Notes: generated by a model not told the origin, from the sequence alone. A stretch of 64,000 bases of DNA from Impatiens glandulifera (GCF_907164915.1 NW_025919597.1:1-64000); one strand, 5' to 3'. Counted from the stretch's first letter, positions 48,399 to 60,494 are shown. Program-made: numbers and translations.

Positions 48399-48485
48399 AT
48401 TACATATGATAATGGGGAGGTTGAAGTGCTTAGTTTAGATAACGAAAGCTGGGATTCTATACTAAATAACTCCCTTTTGGACAAC
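48399..48485 (+). pseudogene. PDS5-like Tudor exon, copy B
   Basis: 87 bases reading ITYDNGEVEVLSLDNESWD and then SILNNSLLDN, with intact splice sites. The YDNGEVEVL core matches the plant PDS5 Tudor signature. Confidence 0.6.
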
Positions 48486-49594
48486 GTAAGTGGAAGTTTG
48501 ATGATTGTGTGTTACTTGTAGAGTTATACTTTTAGCAACAGAATTGTTTATGTTGTTTAGTTTTAATTATTGATGCAACTTGGGAAGAAAATAAATAGTG
48601 GATTATGTGTATCCTTTCCTCAGTGATTAAAAGAACAGCCACATCCTCAAACTCCCTGAATATATGTATCTTTGGAATTTTTTTAGGTAAGTTATTTGAA
48701 GCATTTAGATACCAAACACATTAAACATACTTCTCAAGGGAAATAATGAATGTTAATGCTATTCCGTTCTTATTTTATTGTTCATGGGACACAGTTGATG
48801 ATGATTTCTATTGGGAAAAATAATTTTGTTGTTGTAGACAGTTACCGTTTTGATAGAATGCAGCTTTGTCTTGTAAGTCATTTGACACAAAATGACTGTT
48901 GGCTGGCAATAGATTTTCTTTTAAATTTTTTTATGGAAATAATTTAGACATTCGTCCATGTTTCAAATGTTTTGGTGAATAGCTTTTCTCAAACTGCACT
49001 AGAAACATTACTACAATTGTTTCAAATAATCCCATTTGGATGGACTGTATTTATGGTGTCGTGACCTGATTTTTAGTAAGTCTATTAACAAATGTATGAT
49101 GCATTAACAAAGGCCTCGAAGAGTCATTACTAATTTTTGACCCCCCTGTAAGAGTCTATATTGATGACATCTACTAGAGTAGCTTCTAGTTTATGTTTGC
49201 TCAGTTTTTGTTTTGTTCTATTGTTATCTTATGCTTGTTTACTAGCAACAACACCCACAAGTGATTGGAAAATAACAGTATCTCTACATTATTTAAATGA
49301 CAACCCACATCTATGATCCTCACTTAAATGAGGGTGTTCTTAATGAACATCGAACTTGAGGCCTCCTCCACCTTTTAGTTAAAGTCATCAACCATATCAT
49401 AATGTATTTCAACAAAAGCCCTATTTAGAAACACTTATCTTTCCTGTGTAAGAGTTTGGTTACGATTGTGGTTGAACATTAGCATCCCTTCTCTTCTTGC
49501 TCATTTGAACACGTTTAGACCATAGTTTAGGATTATTATATATCAAATAATCCAACAAATTTATCTACTAATAATAATAAGAGGTATTTTATGT
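48486..49594. other. No gene seen; includes the empty site of the inner CACTA element
   Basis: TTTCAAATAATCCC near 49020-49033 is the uninterrupted target of the element at 24952-29734. Otherwise noncoding. Confidence 0.7.
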
Positions 49595-50068
49595 GTTCAA
49601 TAAGGATGTTAAAAATGAACCAGTTGTTGATTTGGGGCGATTTGTTAGGGCTGTTGATTACCAATGGGATGGTTCATACTTCGCCACTGTTGGTGCTCAA
49701 CTAGACATTTGAGACCCAATAGGTATTAATCTCTTTTTTATCCCTTTCATCGAGCATTTGGATGATGTGGAAATCGATTGGCTGTTGTTTCGTGTAAATA
49801 GGTCCCGGCCAGTAAACAGGTTTGAGTGGGATAAAGACATAGTTATATTTTCTGAAGAACCAAATATTTTGGCAACATCAAGAAGGTAGGTATTTTTAGA
49901 TGAATGATTTAAAATATGTATTGATTGAACCATATATAGTCTTATAATTTATGTTGATCAAATAGAATTGTTGGTTCATTAATTTTATTTTATTTTGGGT
50001 TTAGTGATCGTAGCATTGCGTTATATGATTTGTAGATGTCATCACTAGCTAGGATGCTCATTATAATG
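49595..50068 (+). pseudogene. DCAF13/SOF1-like WD40 gene fragment, copy B
   Basis: Exons at 49595-49721, 49797-49885 and 50005-50068. Less damaged than copy A: NRSRPVNRFEWDKDIVIFSE is open here. Stops remain at the tryptophan after AQLDI and at the arginine of LYDLRMS. Joining AACATCAAGAAG to TGATCGTAGC across GTAGGT...TTTAG restores NILATS-SDRSI in frame, supporting true ancestral introns. Only about two WD40 blades are present, against seven in the full protein. Confidence 0.65.
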
Positions 50069-50345
50069 GTAATTTTTGTTATTATTTAAATTGTTTTTAA
50101 TGAATAGAAAGGGATTTTTAAATGTTTTTAATGATTTTTTAATTTTAAAAAAATACAAACAAAATTAAATGGGTTTTAGCGACGCTTAAATTCATATTAC
50201 CGACGCTTAAATAAGCGTTGTAAGAACTTGTGCCCACCCTGCTTATAGCGATGCAAAAATAAGGGTCAGTGATATTTTTGGCGACGCTTTTAAGGGTTGG
50301 CAGAAGTCTTTTTAAGAGTCGCCAAATGTCTTTTTTGTTGTAGTG

Positions 50346-50800
50346 CTAGTGAAGATTGCTTCGCTAGGTATTTATTTACGGAACTTGTATTAGTGATTAT
50401 AGCGTTAACCAATGAAGATTGTTTCACTAAGTATTTATTTACAACACTTATATTAGTGATTATAGCGCTAACAGTAAAGATTGCTTCAGTAGGTATTTAC
50501 AACGCAAATAAGAGTGAAACAAGTGCTACCTAATGATGCTTTCTTCACTAGGTATTTACAGCGCGAATAAGAGTGAAGCAAACACTACCTAGTGATGTTT
50601 TCTTCGCTAAGTATCTACAGTGCGGATAGGAGTGAAGCAAGCGCTACGTAGTGATGCTTACTTCACTACGTATTTACAGCATAGATAGGAGTGAAGCAAG
50701 CGCAACCTAGTGATGCTTGCTTCACTAGGTATTTACAGCGCGGATAGGAGTGAAGCAAGCGCAACCTAGTGATATTTTCTTCATTTCTATTTACAGGGTT
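50346..50800. repeat. 59-bp tandem repeat array, copy B
   Basis: Same array as 31055-31510. Confidence 0.8.
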
Positions 50801-50979
50801 TATAAGAGTTCATTTATGTGAAGCTAACTACACTCACTGAAGGAATAAAAACAAAATTTTCCCGCTGCAATCCCACTTTTTACTTTCTACTCCCACTATT
50901 CACTTTCTCTCTCAACGATCATCATTCAATTTTCAAACCCTTGTATTATTCTTCTACTCTACGAATATTACTTCTGAAA

Positions 50980-52155
50980 ATGTCACAAAACGATGACAAC
51001 AACATGCTAGTGGAAGTATCCAACGCCCGAGAAATCGTCTTGACGGTATGTAACAACATTAACGAAATCGTCACTGTATCCAACAACAACGGTGCCAACG
51101 ATAAATCCGAGAGGTAGTTTATTTTGATTAATATTGTATTTCTATTATTTTCATTAGTATTACACCAGTTTATTTCATTTCATTTGTAAATTACTATTTT
51201 TTCTTCTTTTACTGAAAATTTTGTTTTATAGGGTTATAAAGAATAAATGTGAAAGGAAGAGGAATAGGAAGACGAAGACGAAGTCATCGACAACTGGTGA
51301 ATCGTTTCTATTCTCACTTCTACAAATACTGCTACAACTACATCTCTCGATCAAGAAATACCAAATCCCCCCAAAACCAAAAAACGGAAAATAGTATATA
51401 AAACAAGAACAACCCCGATGGAGCTTTTCAACATAATTCAAAAACTTAGTGAAGAATAGAAGGAAGTTGTCAAGGAAATCGGGTTTGGTTCTCTTCTTAC
51501 ATTGGGTGTCTCCAAGTGCCCTGTTCATTTTTCCAAACACGTAGTGAGCATTTTCGACCATGAGAAGAGTTCTTATTGGTCAATGGTGATCACATGCTTA
51601 TCGATGAAGACCTTGTCTAGTCTGTGTTGAACCTCCCTAGAGGGCCAATGGACATAGTCGAGTCCATTGGGATGGACATACATGACTTTGATTATTATTC
51701 ATTCTTGAAGGTTTCGAGGGTAAGATGGGAGGTAAAGGAATCAACTTCAGCTCCTGAAACAAATTTTATGATAGCCAAAATATTAAGTAACACAAGTGCA
51801 TACAACGATTTTAAAATTGACTTAGTTGTCTTTGTTGTCTCAAGTTTTTTATGTGTAGTTCAAAATTCATAATCCAAGTAAACATTTTTCAATTCTATTA
51901 TATATCTATTTATATTGTGAATACTTACACGTGTATTATATTAATTCAGGTTCAAAATTCTCAAATCTTTAATGGATGTTGAGAACATAAAGAACCTTAA
52001 CTAATGCAAATTCACACTACAAGGATTGGTTGAAAGTGTCCGAAAATGGAAAACAAATCAAGAAAAAAAAATCCTATTTTGATGGACCTCTAACATTTTT
52101 ATTGGTAAATATTCTATTAACTTATAAGTACTCTCTTGTTTATGTTTTATAAATA
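50980..52155 (+). pseudogene. Plant-specific unknown gene, transposon-linked, copy B (5' part)
   Basis: Copy of 31689-32868, starting MSQNDDNNMLVEVSNAREI, with the same intron and stops. It is interrupted by the solo LTR at 52161; the reading resumes at 53531. Confidence 0.55.
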
Positions 52156-52160
52156 TTAAA

Positions 52161-53525
52161 TGAAATGATCAGTGACACCAATAGAGACAGGGGTCTAACT
52201 ATTGATGACAACTTAGTACAAAAACGGTTTGATAGAAATCCTGTTAGGGATTTGTATCACTTTTTATTCTTCACAAACCCTTGCAAACTCTTGAACGATT
52301 CAAGTGCGAAAACGTTTGCTCAAGTTTGAAGCTAAGAACCGATGAAGGAGAAGATGACAAAATGTAAATGACACAAAGAGATATTTATGGATGTTCGGAG
52401 CAAAACTCTCATACGTCACCCCTTCTTCCAACCACTCTCATACTTTTCTTAGAATTAAATACAGTTGTAAAGGTAGCTCACTATTGAATAGAACATACTC
52501 TGTTCAACTTACAGTATATTGAAGAATATCACTCAGCTAGACATTACTTTGATTCTATCTCTCTCTTGATGTACAAAAACAGTAAGCCAAAAAGCAATTC
52601 TTTAGATTGTAAGTTCATTAGTTCGTTCGTGTATTATCTTGTGTGTCGTAACTCGTCTGTTGTCCTTGAAGATCTTTAAATAAAGAACAAGTACCAATGG
52701 TCGAATCTTCTACAATGACACGTGGCAAATACCCATTGGAGAGCCTCCTTAGTACACAGGTACATCAGACACTAAGCACCATGAACGTGGTCGTACCAAT
52801 CTGGTAATGCGCTGAATATTCTTCTAAGATTGTCCTGCAAGAAACAACTAGTGGGAAGAATATGTTCTTACGTGGCATTAATTTATTGGATGTAACTGGC
52901 TATCGTACTAATCTGCACGGATTAGTGGAGCAGGAGTAGCGTACAGCTAGTTGATTGTGGATAGACAGATGCTAGCTTCAAGTAATTGCTGAAGCAATGC
53001 ATTAGACGTGTTCCAATTAGACTAACAAGTCTAATGAAGTTAGACGCCCCCGTCTAATATCAGGATCCATTAGACCACCAAGTCTAACTACGTATCTATT
53101 AGACTGTACGTCTAACTACGTATATGTTAGACTGCACGTCTAACTACGTCTGTTAGACTGCACGTCTAACTACGTATACGTTAGACTGCACGTCTAACTA
53201 CGTCTGTTAGACTACACGTCTAACTACGTCTGTTAGACTGCACGTCTAACTACGTATCTGTTAGACTGCACGTCTAACTACGTATCTGTAAGACTACAAG
53301 TCTAACTACGTCTGTTAGACTGCACGTCTAACTCAATGCGTCTAATAGCCAGTAAGTATAATGAACCTCATTCAGACTAAGTCTAACTTAGCATGTTTTA
53401 ATGCACCTGCACAAAAATAATTAGACGTCTTAGTTTCCTTCTTATTCAAGTTTTACACAAACTCATCATCAAAATTCCGTTAGTCAAAATAATTTGATCC
53501 TTAGTCACAATAATTTGACCCAACA
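52161..53525 (-). repeat. Solo copia LTR, second type
   Basis: 1365-bp minus-strand LTR: the plus view starts TGAAATGATCAG and ends GACCCAACA. Perfect 5-bp target duplication TTAAA at 52156-52160 and 53526-53530. It shares the TGACGTATGAGA-type block (52384-52430, reversed) and palindromes with the 2.2 kb LTR, but the body is otherwise different and shorter. The duplication endpoint 52304 lies within it. Confidence 0.9.
53008..53390. repeat. Palindromic array of the second-type LTR
   Basis: About ten units of GTTAGACTGCACGTCTAACT followed by ACGTCT or ACGTATCT, period about 24-29 bases. Simpler and more regular than the arrays of the 2.2 kb LTRs, but the same TTAGAC/GTCTAA core. Confidence 0.92.
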
Positions 53526-53530
53526 TTAAA

Positions 53531-53685
53531 TATTCACTAACATGTTTTCTTTTTAAGTTATGCTACCTAGATGGTGTTGTTGTAAATGGTGTACGACATC
53601 CTTATGAAAGGTCTTTTCCAATCATCTCTTGTTGGGATCACACCACATTATTAGAGATAAGCATGTTAGAATCTCGAATAGGTGG
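53531..53685 (+). pseudogene. Plant-specific unknown gene, 3' part
   Basis: Reads CYLDGVVVNGVRHPYERS and FPIISCWDHTTLLEISM, then LESRIGG, with no stop. It continues the gene broken at 52155 (LF-LLYLD-V ... P-I--W----L-E-E---GG pattern). The copia element at 53686 interrupts it after GGTGG. Confidence 0.5.
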
Positions 53686-53856
53686 TGTTGGGTCAAATTA
53701 TTTTAACTAAGTGTTGAAATAATTTATCCATTGATATTTTGATGATAAAATAATTTATAAGTTTCAATACAGGTGTATTGAGACAACATGTCTCTTGACT
53801 AGAATCTAATGAAGGCCATTAGACCGATCTTGATTTTCATTCGCATTAAATTAGAC

Positions 53857-54972
53857 TCATAGTCTAACTCATCGGAGTTAGACGTGCAGTCTAATAGACG
53901 TATAAATTAGACGCAAGTCTAATAGAATTAGACGTACAATCTAACTCATCGGAGTTAGACGTGTAAGTCTAATAGATGTGTAAAGAATTAGACGGGTAGT
54001 CTAATGAATACACGAAATTAGACGGATAGTCTAATGGAATTAGACGTGAGTCTAATAGAATTAGACGGACAGTCTAACTCATCGGAGTTAGACGTGTAAG
54101 TCTAATAGATGTGTAAAGAATTAGACGGGTAGTCTAATGAATACACGGAATTAGACGGATAGTCTAATAGAATTAGACGGACAGTGTAACTCATCGGAGT
54201 TAGACGTGTAAGTCTAATAGACGTAAAGAATTAGACGGGTAATCTAATGAATACGCGGAATTAGACACAAGTCTAATAGAATTAGACGTACAATCTAACT
54301 TATCGGAGTTAGACGTGTAAGTCTAATAGATATTATAAATAGACGGGTTGTCTAATTAAGTGAAAGTTAGACGTGAGTCTAACTCCTTCAAATTAGTCTG
54401 AGGTAGAACCGGAATTAGACGTGGCAGTCTAACTCAGTGGAGTTAGACGTGCTGGTTTAATGGTTATGTAATAATTAGACGGGTTGTCTAATTAAGTGAA
54501 AGTTAGACGTGAGTCTAACTCCTTCAGATTAGTCTGAGGTAGAACCGGAATTAGACGTGGCAGTCTAACTTAGTGGAGTTAGACGTGCCGGTTTAATGGT
54601 TATGTAATAATTAGACGGGTTGTCTAATTAGTGAAAGTTAGACGTGAGTCTAACTCCTTCAGATTAGTCTGAGGAAGAACCGAAATTAGACGTGGCAGTC
54701 TAACTCAGTGAAGTTAGACGTGCCGGTTTAATGGTTATGTAATAATTAGACGGGTTGTCTAATTAGTGAAAGTTAGACGTGTGTCTAACTCCTTCAAATT
54801 AGTCTGAGGTAGAACCAGAATTAGACATGGCAGTCTAACTCAGTGGAGTTAGACGTACCCGTCTAATGGTTATTGTAATTAGACGCGAGTCTAATTCTAT
54901 TAGACCAGGCGGTCTAATAGACGTTCTCATTAAAAGAAGTTGACTTATTTCATTAGACTGATTTTCTCAAAT
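53857..54972. repeat. Palindromic array of the copia 5' LTR
   Basis: Dense TTAGACG...AGTCTAA palindromes. About four 135-bp units with GTAGAACCGGAATTAGACG lie between 54340 and 54860, and about 110-bp units with CTCATCGGAGTTAGACG before that. On the sense strand most units contain ACGTG or ACGG next to the arm. Confidence 0.93.
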
Positions 54973-55308
54973 CCGTCTAACTGAAATACGTCTAATGCTC
55001 TATTTAAGTAGTACGCTTGAATCTAGCATTTCTCCTACCCACGTGCTATAGATGTACCCTACTCCTGCTCCACTTTCCAGTGAAGATTAGTACAACAGCT
55101 ATATGCATCCAATCAAGGAATGCCACGTAGAAGAATTTTCCTCACATTACCCGTTTTGCAGGTACATCTCTGATGGAATATTCGGCGCACTACCAGTTCG
55201 GTACGGCCACGATCCTTGTGCTCAGAACCTGCTGTGTACAATGAAGGCTTTCCAATTGAAGAGTGCCACGTATCATTCTTAAAGATTCGACCGTTAGCTC
55301 CTGCTCAG

Positions 55309-55315
55309 TATTTAA
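55309..55315 (+). promoter_or_regulatory. TATA-like box of the copia LTR
   Basis: TATTTAA, conserved in place in the solo LTRs (reverse of TTAAATA near 7727 and 33938). It suggests a transcript start near 55340, giving U3 of about 1.65 kb. Confidence 0.45.
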
Positions 55316-55533
55316 TCAATCCTAAGGACAACGGACGAAGCACGGACTTATCGATTCTTTCAAGCAATCCTACGAACAAGCATTCTGATTTTCCAGAGAG
55401 AGACTACTCAATCATCTTGCTTACTGAACTTATTCTGTGAAGCTTCTTTCTGATTGTACTGTGTGTGAATCGAGAGAGAGAGATCTAGAATCAAAACACC
55501 ATTAGCTTAGTGATATTCTTCATCTTCTTGTAA

Positions 55534-55557
55534 TTGAACAGAAAGTGTTCTGTTCAA
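55534..55557 (+). other. Conserved LTR stem-loop
   Basis: 10-bp perfect arms TTGAACAGAA and TTCTGTTCAA with loop AGTG, about 200 bases after the presumed transcript start, so present in the RNA leader. Found also in the 2.2 kb solo LTRs and, imperfectly, in the remnant LTRs at 15.9 and 42.0 kb and in the second-type LTR near 52490-52515. Confidence 0.75.
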
Positions 55558-55620
55558 TAGTGAGCTAAGTGTGTGTGTAAACTGTATTTGATTCTCATCA
55601 TATAGTGAATCCTTCCGGTG

Positions 55621-55669
55621 GTTGGAAGAAGGGGTGACGTAGGAGAGTTTCTCCGAACATCCATAAACA
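55621..55669 (+). other. Conserved LTR block
   Basis: GGAAGAAGGGGTGACGTAGG, then AGAGTTTCTCCGAACATCC and ATAAA. Nearly the same block occurs at 7384-7434, 16053-16101, 33595-33645, 42168-42216, 52384-52430 and 63739-63783, in LTRs otherwise very different. Confidence 0.85.
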
Positions 55670-55889
55670 AACTGCTGTGTTCTTCATTTCTGTCATTTTT
55701 TCATATTTCATCTTGTGCTTCAAACCCAAGTAAACAATTCCGCCTTAAATATGTTTCAAGTGTTTACAAAAGTTTGCGTAGAATAGAAAGAGATATTAAT
55801 CCCTAACAGGATTTCTATCAAACCGTTTTTCATAAGCCTTTTTCATTAGCCAGACCCCCGTCTCTATTGATAAAGCCGATCCTATCAAT

Positions 55890-55902
55890 TGGTATCAGAG
55901 CC
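55890..55902 (+). other. Primer-binding site of the copia element
   Basis: TGGTATCAGAGCC, complementary to initiator tRNA-Met, two bases after the LTR. Confidence 0.9.
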
Positions 55903-55936
55903 TTGTTTCTATTCTCAAGCATCAAGAATCCAAAGC

Positions 55937-57115
55937 ATGTCTTGCATAAATGAAATTACTCTTCTGTCAAAGGACAACTATGATATGTGGATGATAAAGA
56001 TGCAAGCTCACTTGGCCGCTATTGACTATGACATGTGGAGTGTTATCACTGATGGCCCCATAAAGATTTCAAAGCCAAGAAGTGAGTGGACCAGTGAAGA
56101 TAAGGTGACCAACAACCTGGATAATGTTGCTAAGAACATTCTGTTCCAGTCTCTCCACACGAAGATGTTCTGTGAGATTAAGTCCTGTTCCACTGCAAAA
56201 GAAATATGGGATAAGCTCAGCCAGATCCACGGAGTGAGCCCTCAAGCAAAGAACAACCAGGAAGCATTCATTTGCAGTCAGAACAAATCTAGATAGGCTG
56301 ACAGCGATTCGGAGGAGTCTCCTGTTGAAAAAGAAAATGAAGCTGTAACATGTCTGATGGCAGATGACCAATCTAAGTTAAATGATACATATGCACCAAA
56401 ATTTACAAACGAGGAGTTAACTAATGCACTCAATGAAATGGCTGTTGATTACAAAAAGTTAGCTGACACTTTTTATGAAATGAAAGTTAAATATGAATCA
56501 ACCGCTTTCTCTTCAAAGCAAAAACCCGAATCAAATGTTTTTGATGAAAACTTAACAGAGATCTCATCTGAGAATAAGATGCTCAAGGAACAAATTCAAA
56601 CTCTTTCATCTGAAAACAAGAGACTGAACTACATTGTCAGTGCATGGACTAGGTTTGGTGATGCTGTCAGATATCAGATCAGCATGTTGAAACCTGCTGG
56701 ATCTAGATCCGGATTGGGATTCGATAGCAATGATCCTAATATGTCCTGCAAAAAGTCAAAGCCAAATGACAAACATAAGCCAATAAGTTTTGTCAAAGGA
56801 AGTATGACAGACATTGAATCTGATCCTATACATGAAGAAGTGGCTTTTAAAAATAAAATAGTTTATGTTCCACCAACTGTTAGCTGGCTTAAGAATAAGC
56901 TAGAAAATGCTAATAAGTTGGGAAATCCAAAACCTGACTCTAAGTCAATGAGTTTTAAAAGAAAATTTTCTTCAAAAGCTAAAGGATTAGTGGCTAGCAG
57001 AAAATCGTCTGCTAAGTCAAAAACAAAAGCATTAATCACAACGCAAAATGGGAAATTCATCAGAATAATTCAAATATGGATTCCTAAGGGACTGATTGAT
57101 CGAGGACCCAATTAA
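55937..57115 (+). pseudogene. Copia gag, internally deleted
   Basis: Starts MSCINEITLLSKDNYDMWM and runs through the copia gag domain (AKNILFQSLHTKMFCEIKSC, AKEIWDKLSQIHG) to about 56260. It then jumps to NQEAFICSQNKSR, an in-frame TAG where a tryptophan is expected before ADSDSEES, and a long C-terminal part at 56357-57115 (CLMADDQSK, coiled-coil ENKMLKEQIQTLSSENKRL, lysine-rich end). The C-terminal capsid half and CCHC zinc knuckle are missing. Gag would package the RNA; this copy cannot. Confidence 0.85.
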
Positions 57116-57159
57116 AGATGGGTACCAAAAGATTGTAAATATCTATATATGTAGGTACA

Positions 57160-60100
57160 AATAAATGAAGGACTGGAGGAATCTGTATGGTATCTTGACA
57201 ACGGATGTTCCAGACATATGACAGGAAACAGACGACTCCTCACTGATATATCAGATTGCTCTGGACCTAAAATCAAATTTGGTGACAACAAGAAGGGTAA
57301 GACCATGGGTAAGGGTAAGATTATCCATGGTAACCTAACCATTAATGATGTTCTGCTGGTTGACAACTTGTGTTATAATTTAATCAGTATCAGTCAACTA
57401 TGTGATAATGGTTTGTTAGTAGATTTTCAAACTCATGTATGTTTAGTTAAAGACCAAGATGGAAATATTTTATTAACTGGAAGTAGAGTAGGAAACTCAT
57501 ATAAAATGAATTGGCAAAAAGAAACATCTGATCCTATGTGCATGATTGCCAAAAATGACCAGAAATGGTTATGGCATAAACGTTTGAACCACTTGAATTT
57601 TAAAACCATTAACAACATATGTTCAAATAACCTAGTTATTGGTTTACCCAATCTTCAGTTTTCAAAGGACAAGATTTGCACTGCTTGCCAGTTAGGCAAA
57701 CAGGGCAGATCATCGTTCAAAAGCAAAGGGAAATCACAATCCAGCCGTCTCCTAGAACTTTTACATATGGACCTTTTTGGTCCAATTCCTGTAAAAAGTG
57801 TAGGAGGAATGAGATTTGCCTTAATTGTTATTGATGACTTTTCACGTTTTACATGGGTTGCATTTTTACCATCAAAAGATAAAACTGCTGAAAATTTGAT
57901 CAGAATATTTAGAGGCATTCAAAATCAGAAATCTCTAAATATCTCATGTATTAGAAGTGATCAAGGAACTAAATTCACTAACAGATACCTATCATCTTAT
58001 TTTGAGGAGACTGGGATTAGGCACGAATTGTCCAGTGCCAGAACTCCACAGCAAAACGGCATTGCTGAGAGAAGAGTGAGAACTCTGAAGGAAGCAGCGA
58101 GATCTATGCTTGCTGAATCAGATGTCCCTCAGAGGTTCTGGGCGGAAGCCATTAGTACTGTTTGCTATACTCAAAACCGGTCAATAATCAAGAAACGTTT
58201 TGATAAAACTCCCTATGAACTGTATTATGGGAGAATTCCCACAGTTTATTACTTTAAGATATTTGGGTGTAAATGTTTTATCCATAACAATAGAAAGGTT
58301 TATTTGACTGCTTTTGATGCTAAAGCAGATGAGGGATATATGTTGGGATACTCATCAGTAAGCAAGGCTTATAGAGTATACAACAATAGAACACAGACTG
58401 TTGAAGAATCCCTTCATGTAATTTTTGATGAACCTGTTGAGAGCAAATCCAAAGAACCCATTGATCTTGCTGACATACTGCAAGCGGTTAGTCTTGATTC
58501 TGTAAGTGAAGAAGAAGAAACCTTGGACAAGCGGATGGCTCTATCTGATCCTGTGGCTGATCCGATTGAAGTACAACCAGATGTACAAACTCCTGTTCAA
58601 CAAGAAGTTGAGAGTTTGGATGTCTAGGTGTCACCGGTTTAGATGAGCAACCCCCTAGTTCCAACTTCAGATGGAACAGAAATCATCAACCAGAACTGAT
58701 AATTGGAAATCCTCTTTCTCCTCGAAGGACAAGACGTCAACTAATGGATGAAATGGCCAATTCTGCATTTATTTCTCAAATTGAACCAAAGAAAATTGGT
58801 GAAGCTATAATTGATCCAGATTGGATCAATGCTATGCAAGAGGAGTTAAACCAATTTGATAGAAATAAAGTGTGGTATCTTACTCCTAGACCAACTGATA
58901 AGTCAGTCATAGGAACAAGATGAGTTTTTAGAAACAAGCTTAGTGAAGATGGCTTAGTCATTAGAAACAAGGCTCGTTTAGTTGCTCAAGGATACAGACA
59001 AGAGGAAGGTATTGATTTTGATGAGTCTTTTGCACCGGTTGCAAGACTAGAGGCAATCAGAATCTTCCTAGCATATGCATCATTTAAGAATTTCAAAGTT
59101 TTTCAAATGGATGTGAAAAGTGCATTTTTAAATGGAAAATTAAGTGAGGAAGTATATGTCGAGCAACCCCCTGGTTTCGTAGATCATATCTTACCTAATC
59201 ATGTTTATAGGCTTAACAAAGCATTGTATGGTCTAAAACAAGCTCCTAGAGCTTGGTATGACACTCTAACCAATTTCTTGTTTGATCATGATTTTGTTGT
59301 TGGAACAGTAGATAAAACCTGTTTAGATTTGCTAAAGATTCTCATATACTACTTGTTCAGATATATGTTGATGACATTATCTTTGGTCAACTAACCCCAA
59401 ACTGTGTGAGAAATTTGCCAAGCTGATGCAGGATAGGTTTGAAATGAGCATGATGGGAGAACTTACATTCTTCCTTGGGCTTCAAATCTGCCAGCTGGAA
59501 AACGGAACTCTCATCAACCAGGCCAAATACACCAAAGAATTGCTAAAGAAATTTGGTTTGGAGAATTGTTCTGCAGCAGCTACTCCTATGAGCTCTTTAG
59601 TCAAATTGGACAAAGATGAAGGTGGCCAAAGTGTAGATGTTACAGCATATAGAGGTCTCATCGGTTCCTTACTATATGTAACTGCTAGCAGGCCAGACAT
59701 TCAATTTGTTGTTGGTGTCTGTGGCAGATTTCAGGCTGATCCTAAACTCTCTCATTTTACTACTGCTAAAGGTATTCTTAAATATTTGAAGGAAACTCAA
59801 AATGTGGGACTGTGGTATCCGAAGGATTCCAGTTTCAATTTAATTAGTTTCTCAGATGCAGATTATACATGATGCAAAATTGATAGAAAAAACACAAGTG
59901 GAACATGCCAGTTCCTTGGAGATCGTCTAATAACATGGTTCAACAAGAAGCAGACCTCAGTTGCAACATCTACTGCAGAAGCAAAATATCTTGCAGTTGG
60001 TAGTTGCTGTTCTCAAGTTTTGTGGATTCAACAACAGCTCAGAGACTATGGGATTGAGGCTGATGAATCTCCAATTTTCTGCGACAACAAGTGCTATCAC

Positions 60101-60305
60101 AATATCCTATAATCCTGTTCTGCATTCTCGGACAAAGAATATTGAAATCAGGCATCATTTCATCCGAGAACACGTCAATCAGAAGCAAATCCGTCTTGAA
60201 CATGTTCCCACAGATCAACAAACTGCAGACATTTTCACGAAACCTCTGCCGGAAGCTAAGTTTTCTCATTTTAGAAACATGCTAGGTCTTGTTGATCTTG
60301 ATTGA
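57160..60305 (+). pseudogene. Copia pol: protease, integrase, RT and RNase H, decayed
   Basis: In copia order. Protease WYLDNGCSRHMTG near 57190, where the catalytic DSG reads DNG. Integrase zinc part HKRLNH and CTAC; core with D in HMDLFGP, D in RSDQGTKF and E in NGIAERRVRTLKEAA (57765-58090). This frame stops at 58627. RT from about 58780 with a TGA replacing tryptophan after GTR (58921), [22 protein letters not shown], then a frameshift near 59330 just before [10 protein letters not shown] continues at 59426-59872. RNase H begins DADYT with a stop at 59870, CKIDRKNTSGTC, another frameshift near 60110 and the end ADIFTKPLP. At least three stops and two frameshifts, so not functional. Confidence 0.9.
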
Positions 60306-60317
60306 CATAATTATGTG

Positions 60318-60336
60318 CATAAATTAAGGGGGAACG
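60318..60336 (+). other. Internal polypurine tract after RNase H
   Basis: GCATAAATTAAGGGGGAACG starts 13 bases after the pol stop, the usual place of a copia polypurine tract. Yet the LTR lies 1.8 kb further on, after its own tract. The same motif begins the remnants at 13641 and about 39719. Confidence 0.65.
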
Positions 60337-60494
60337 TATTGTTCAAAACGAAACTGAACAGATATGAAAGACGGAGGTCCTAATTCGTCCTAAGAATTCA
60401 GAGTTTGAGAAACACAGCTACTTAGACGAACATCTCCCTTAGCAGTTTCATCCTTATATGAAATCACTGTCTTGGTTATTATAACATGCTTGGT

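Larger units (their letters stand above)
45901..50345. mobile_element. Outer CACTA element with host exons, copy B (uninterrupted)
   Basis: The 4445-bp form of the element at 19599, without nested insertions, and with CTA at both flanks (45898-45900, 50346-50348). Termini and GCGACGCTTA subterminal words are as in copy A. It has no transposase and carries PDS5-like and DCAF13-like exons from what should be two unrelated host genes. Confidence 0.68.
53686..55887 (+). repeat. 5' LTR of the full-length copia element
   Basis: 2202 bp from TGTTGGGTC to GATCCTATCA, unusually long for copia. U3 carries the palindrome array at 53857-54972; a TATA-like TATTTAA lies at 55309; a stem-loop at 55534-55557; and the conserved block at 55621-55669. 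The presumed target copy is GGTGG (53681-53685); the other side is lost. Confidence 0.92.
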
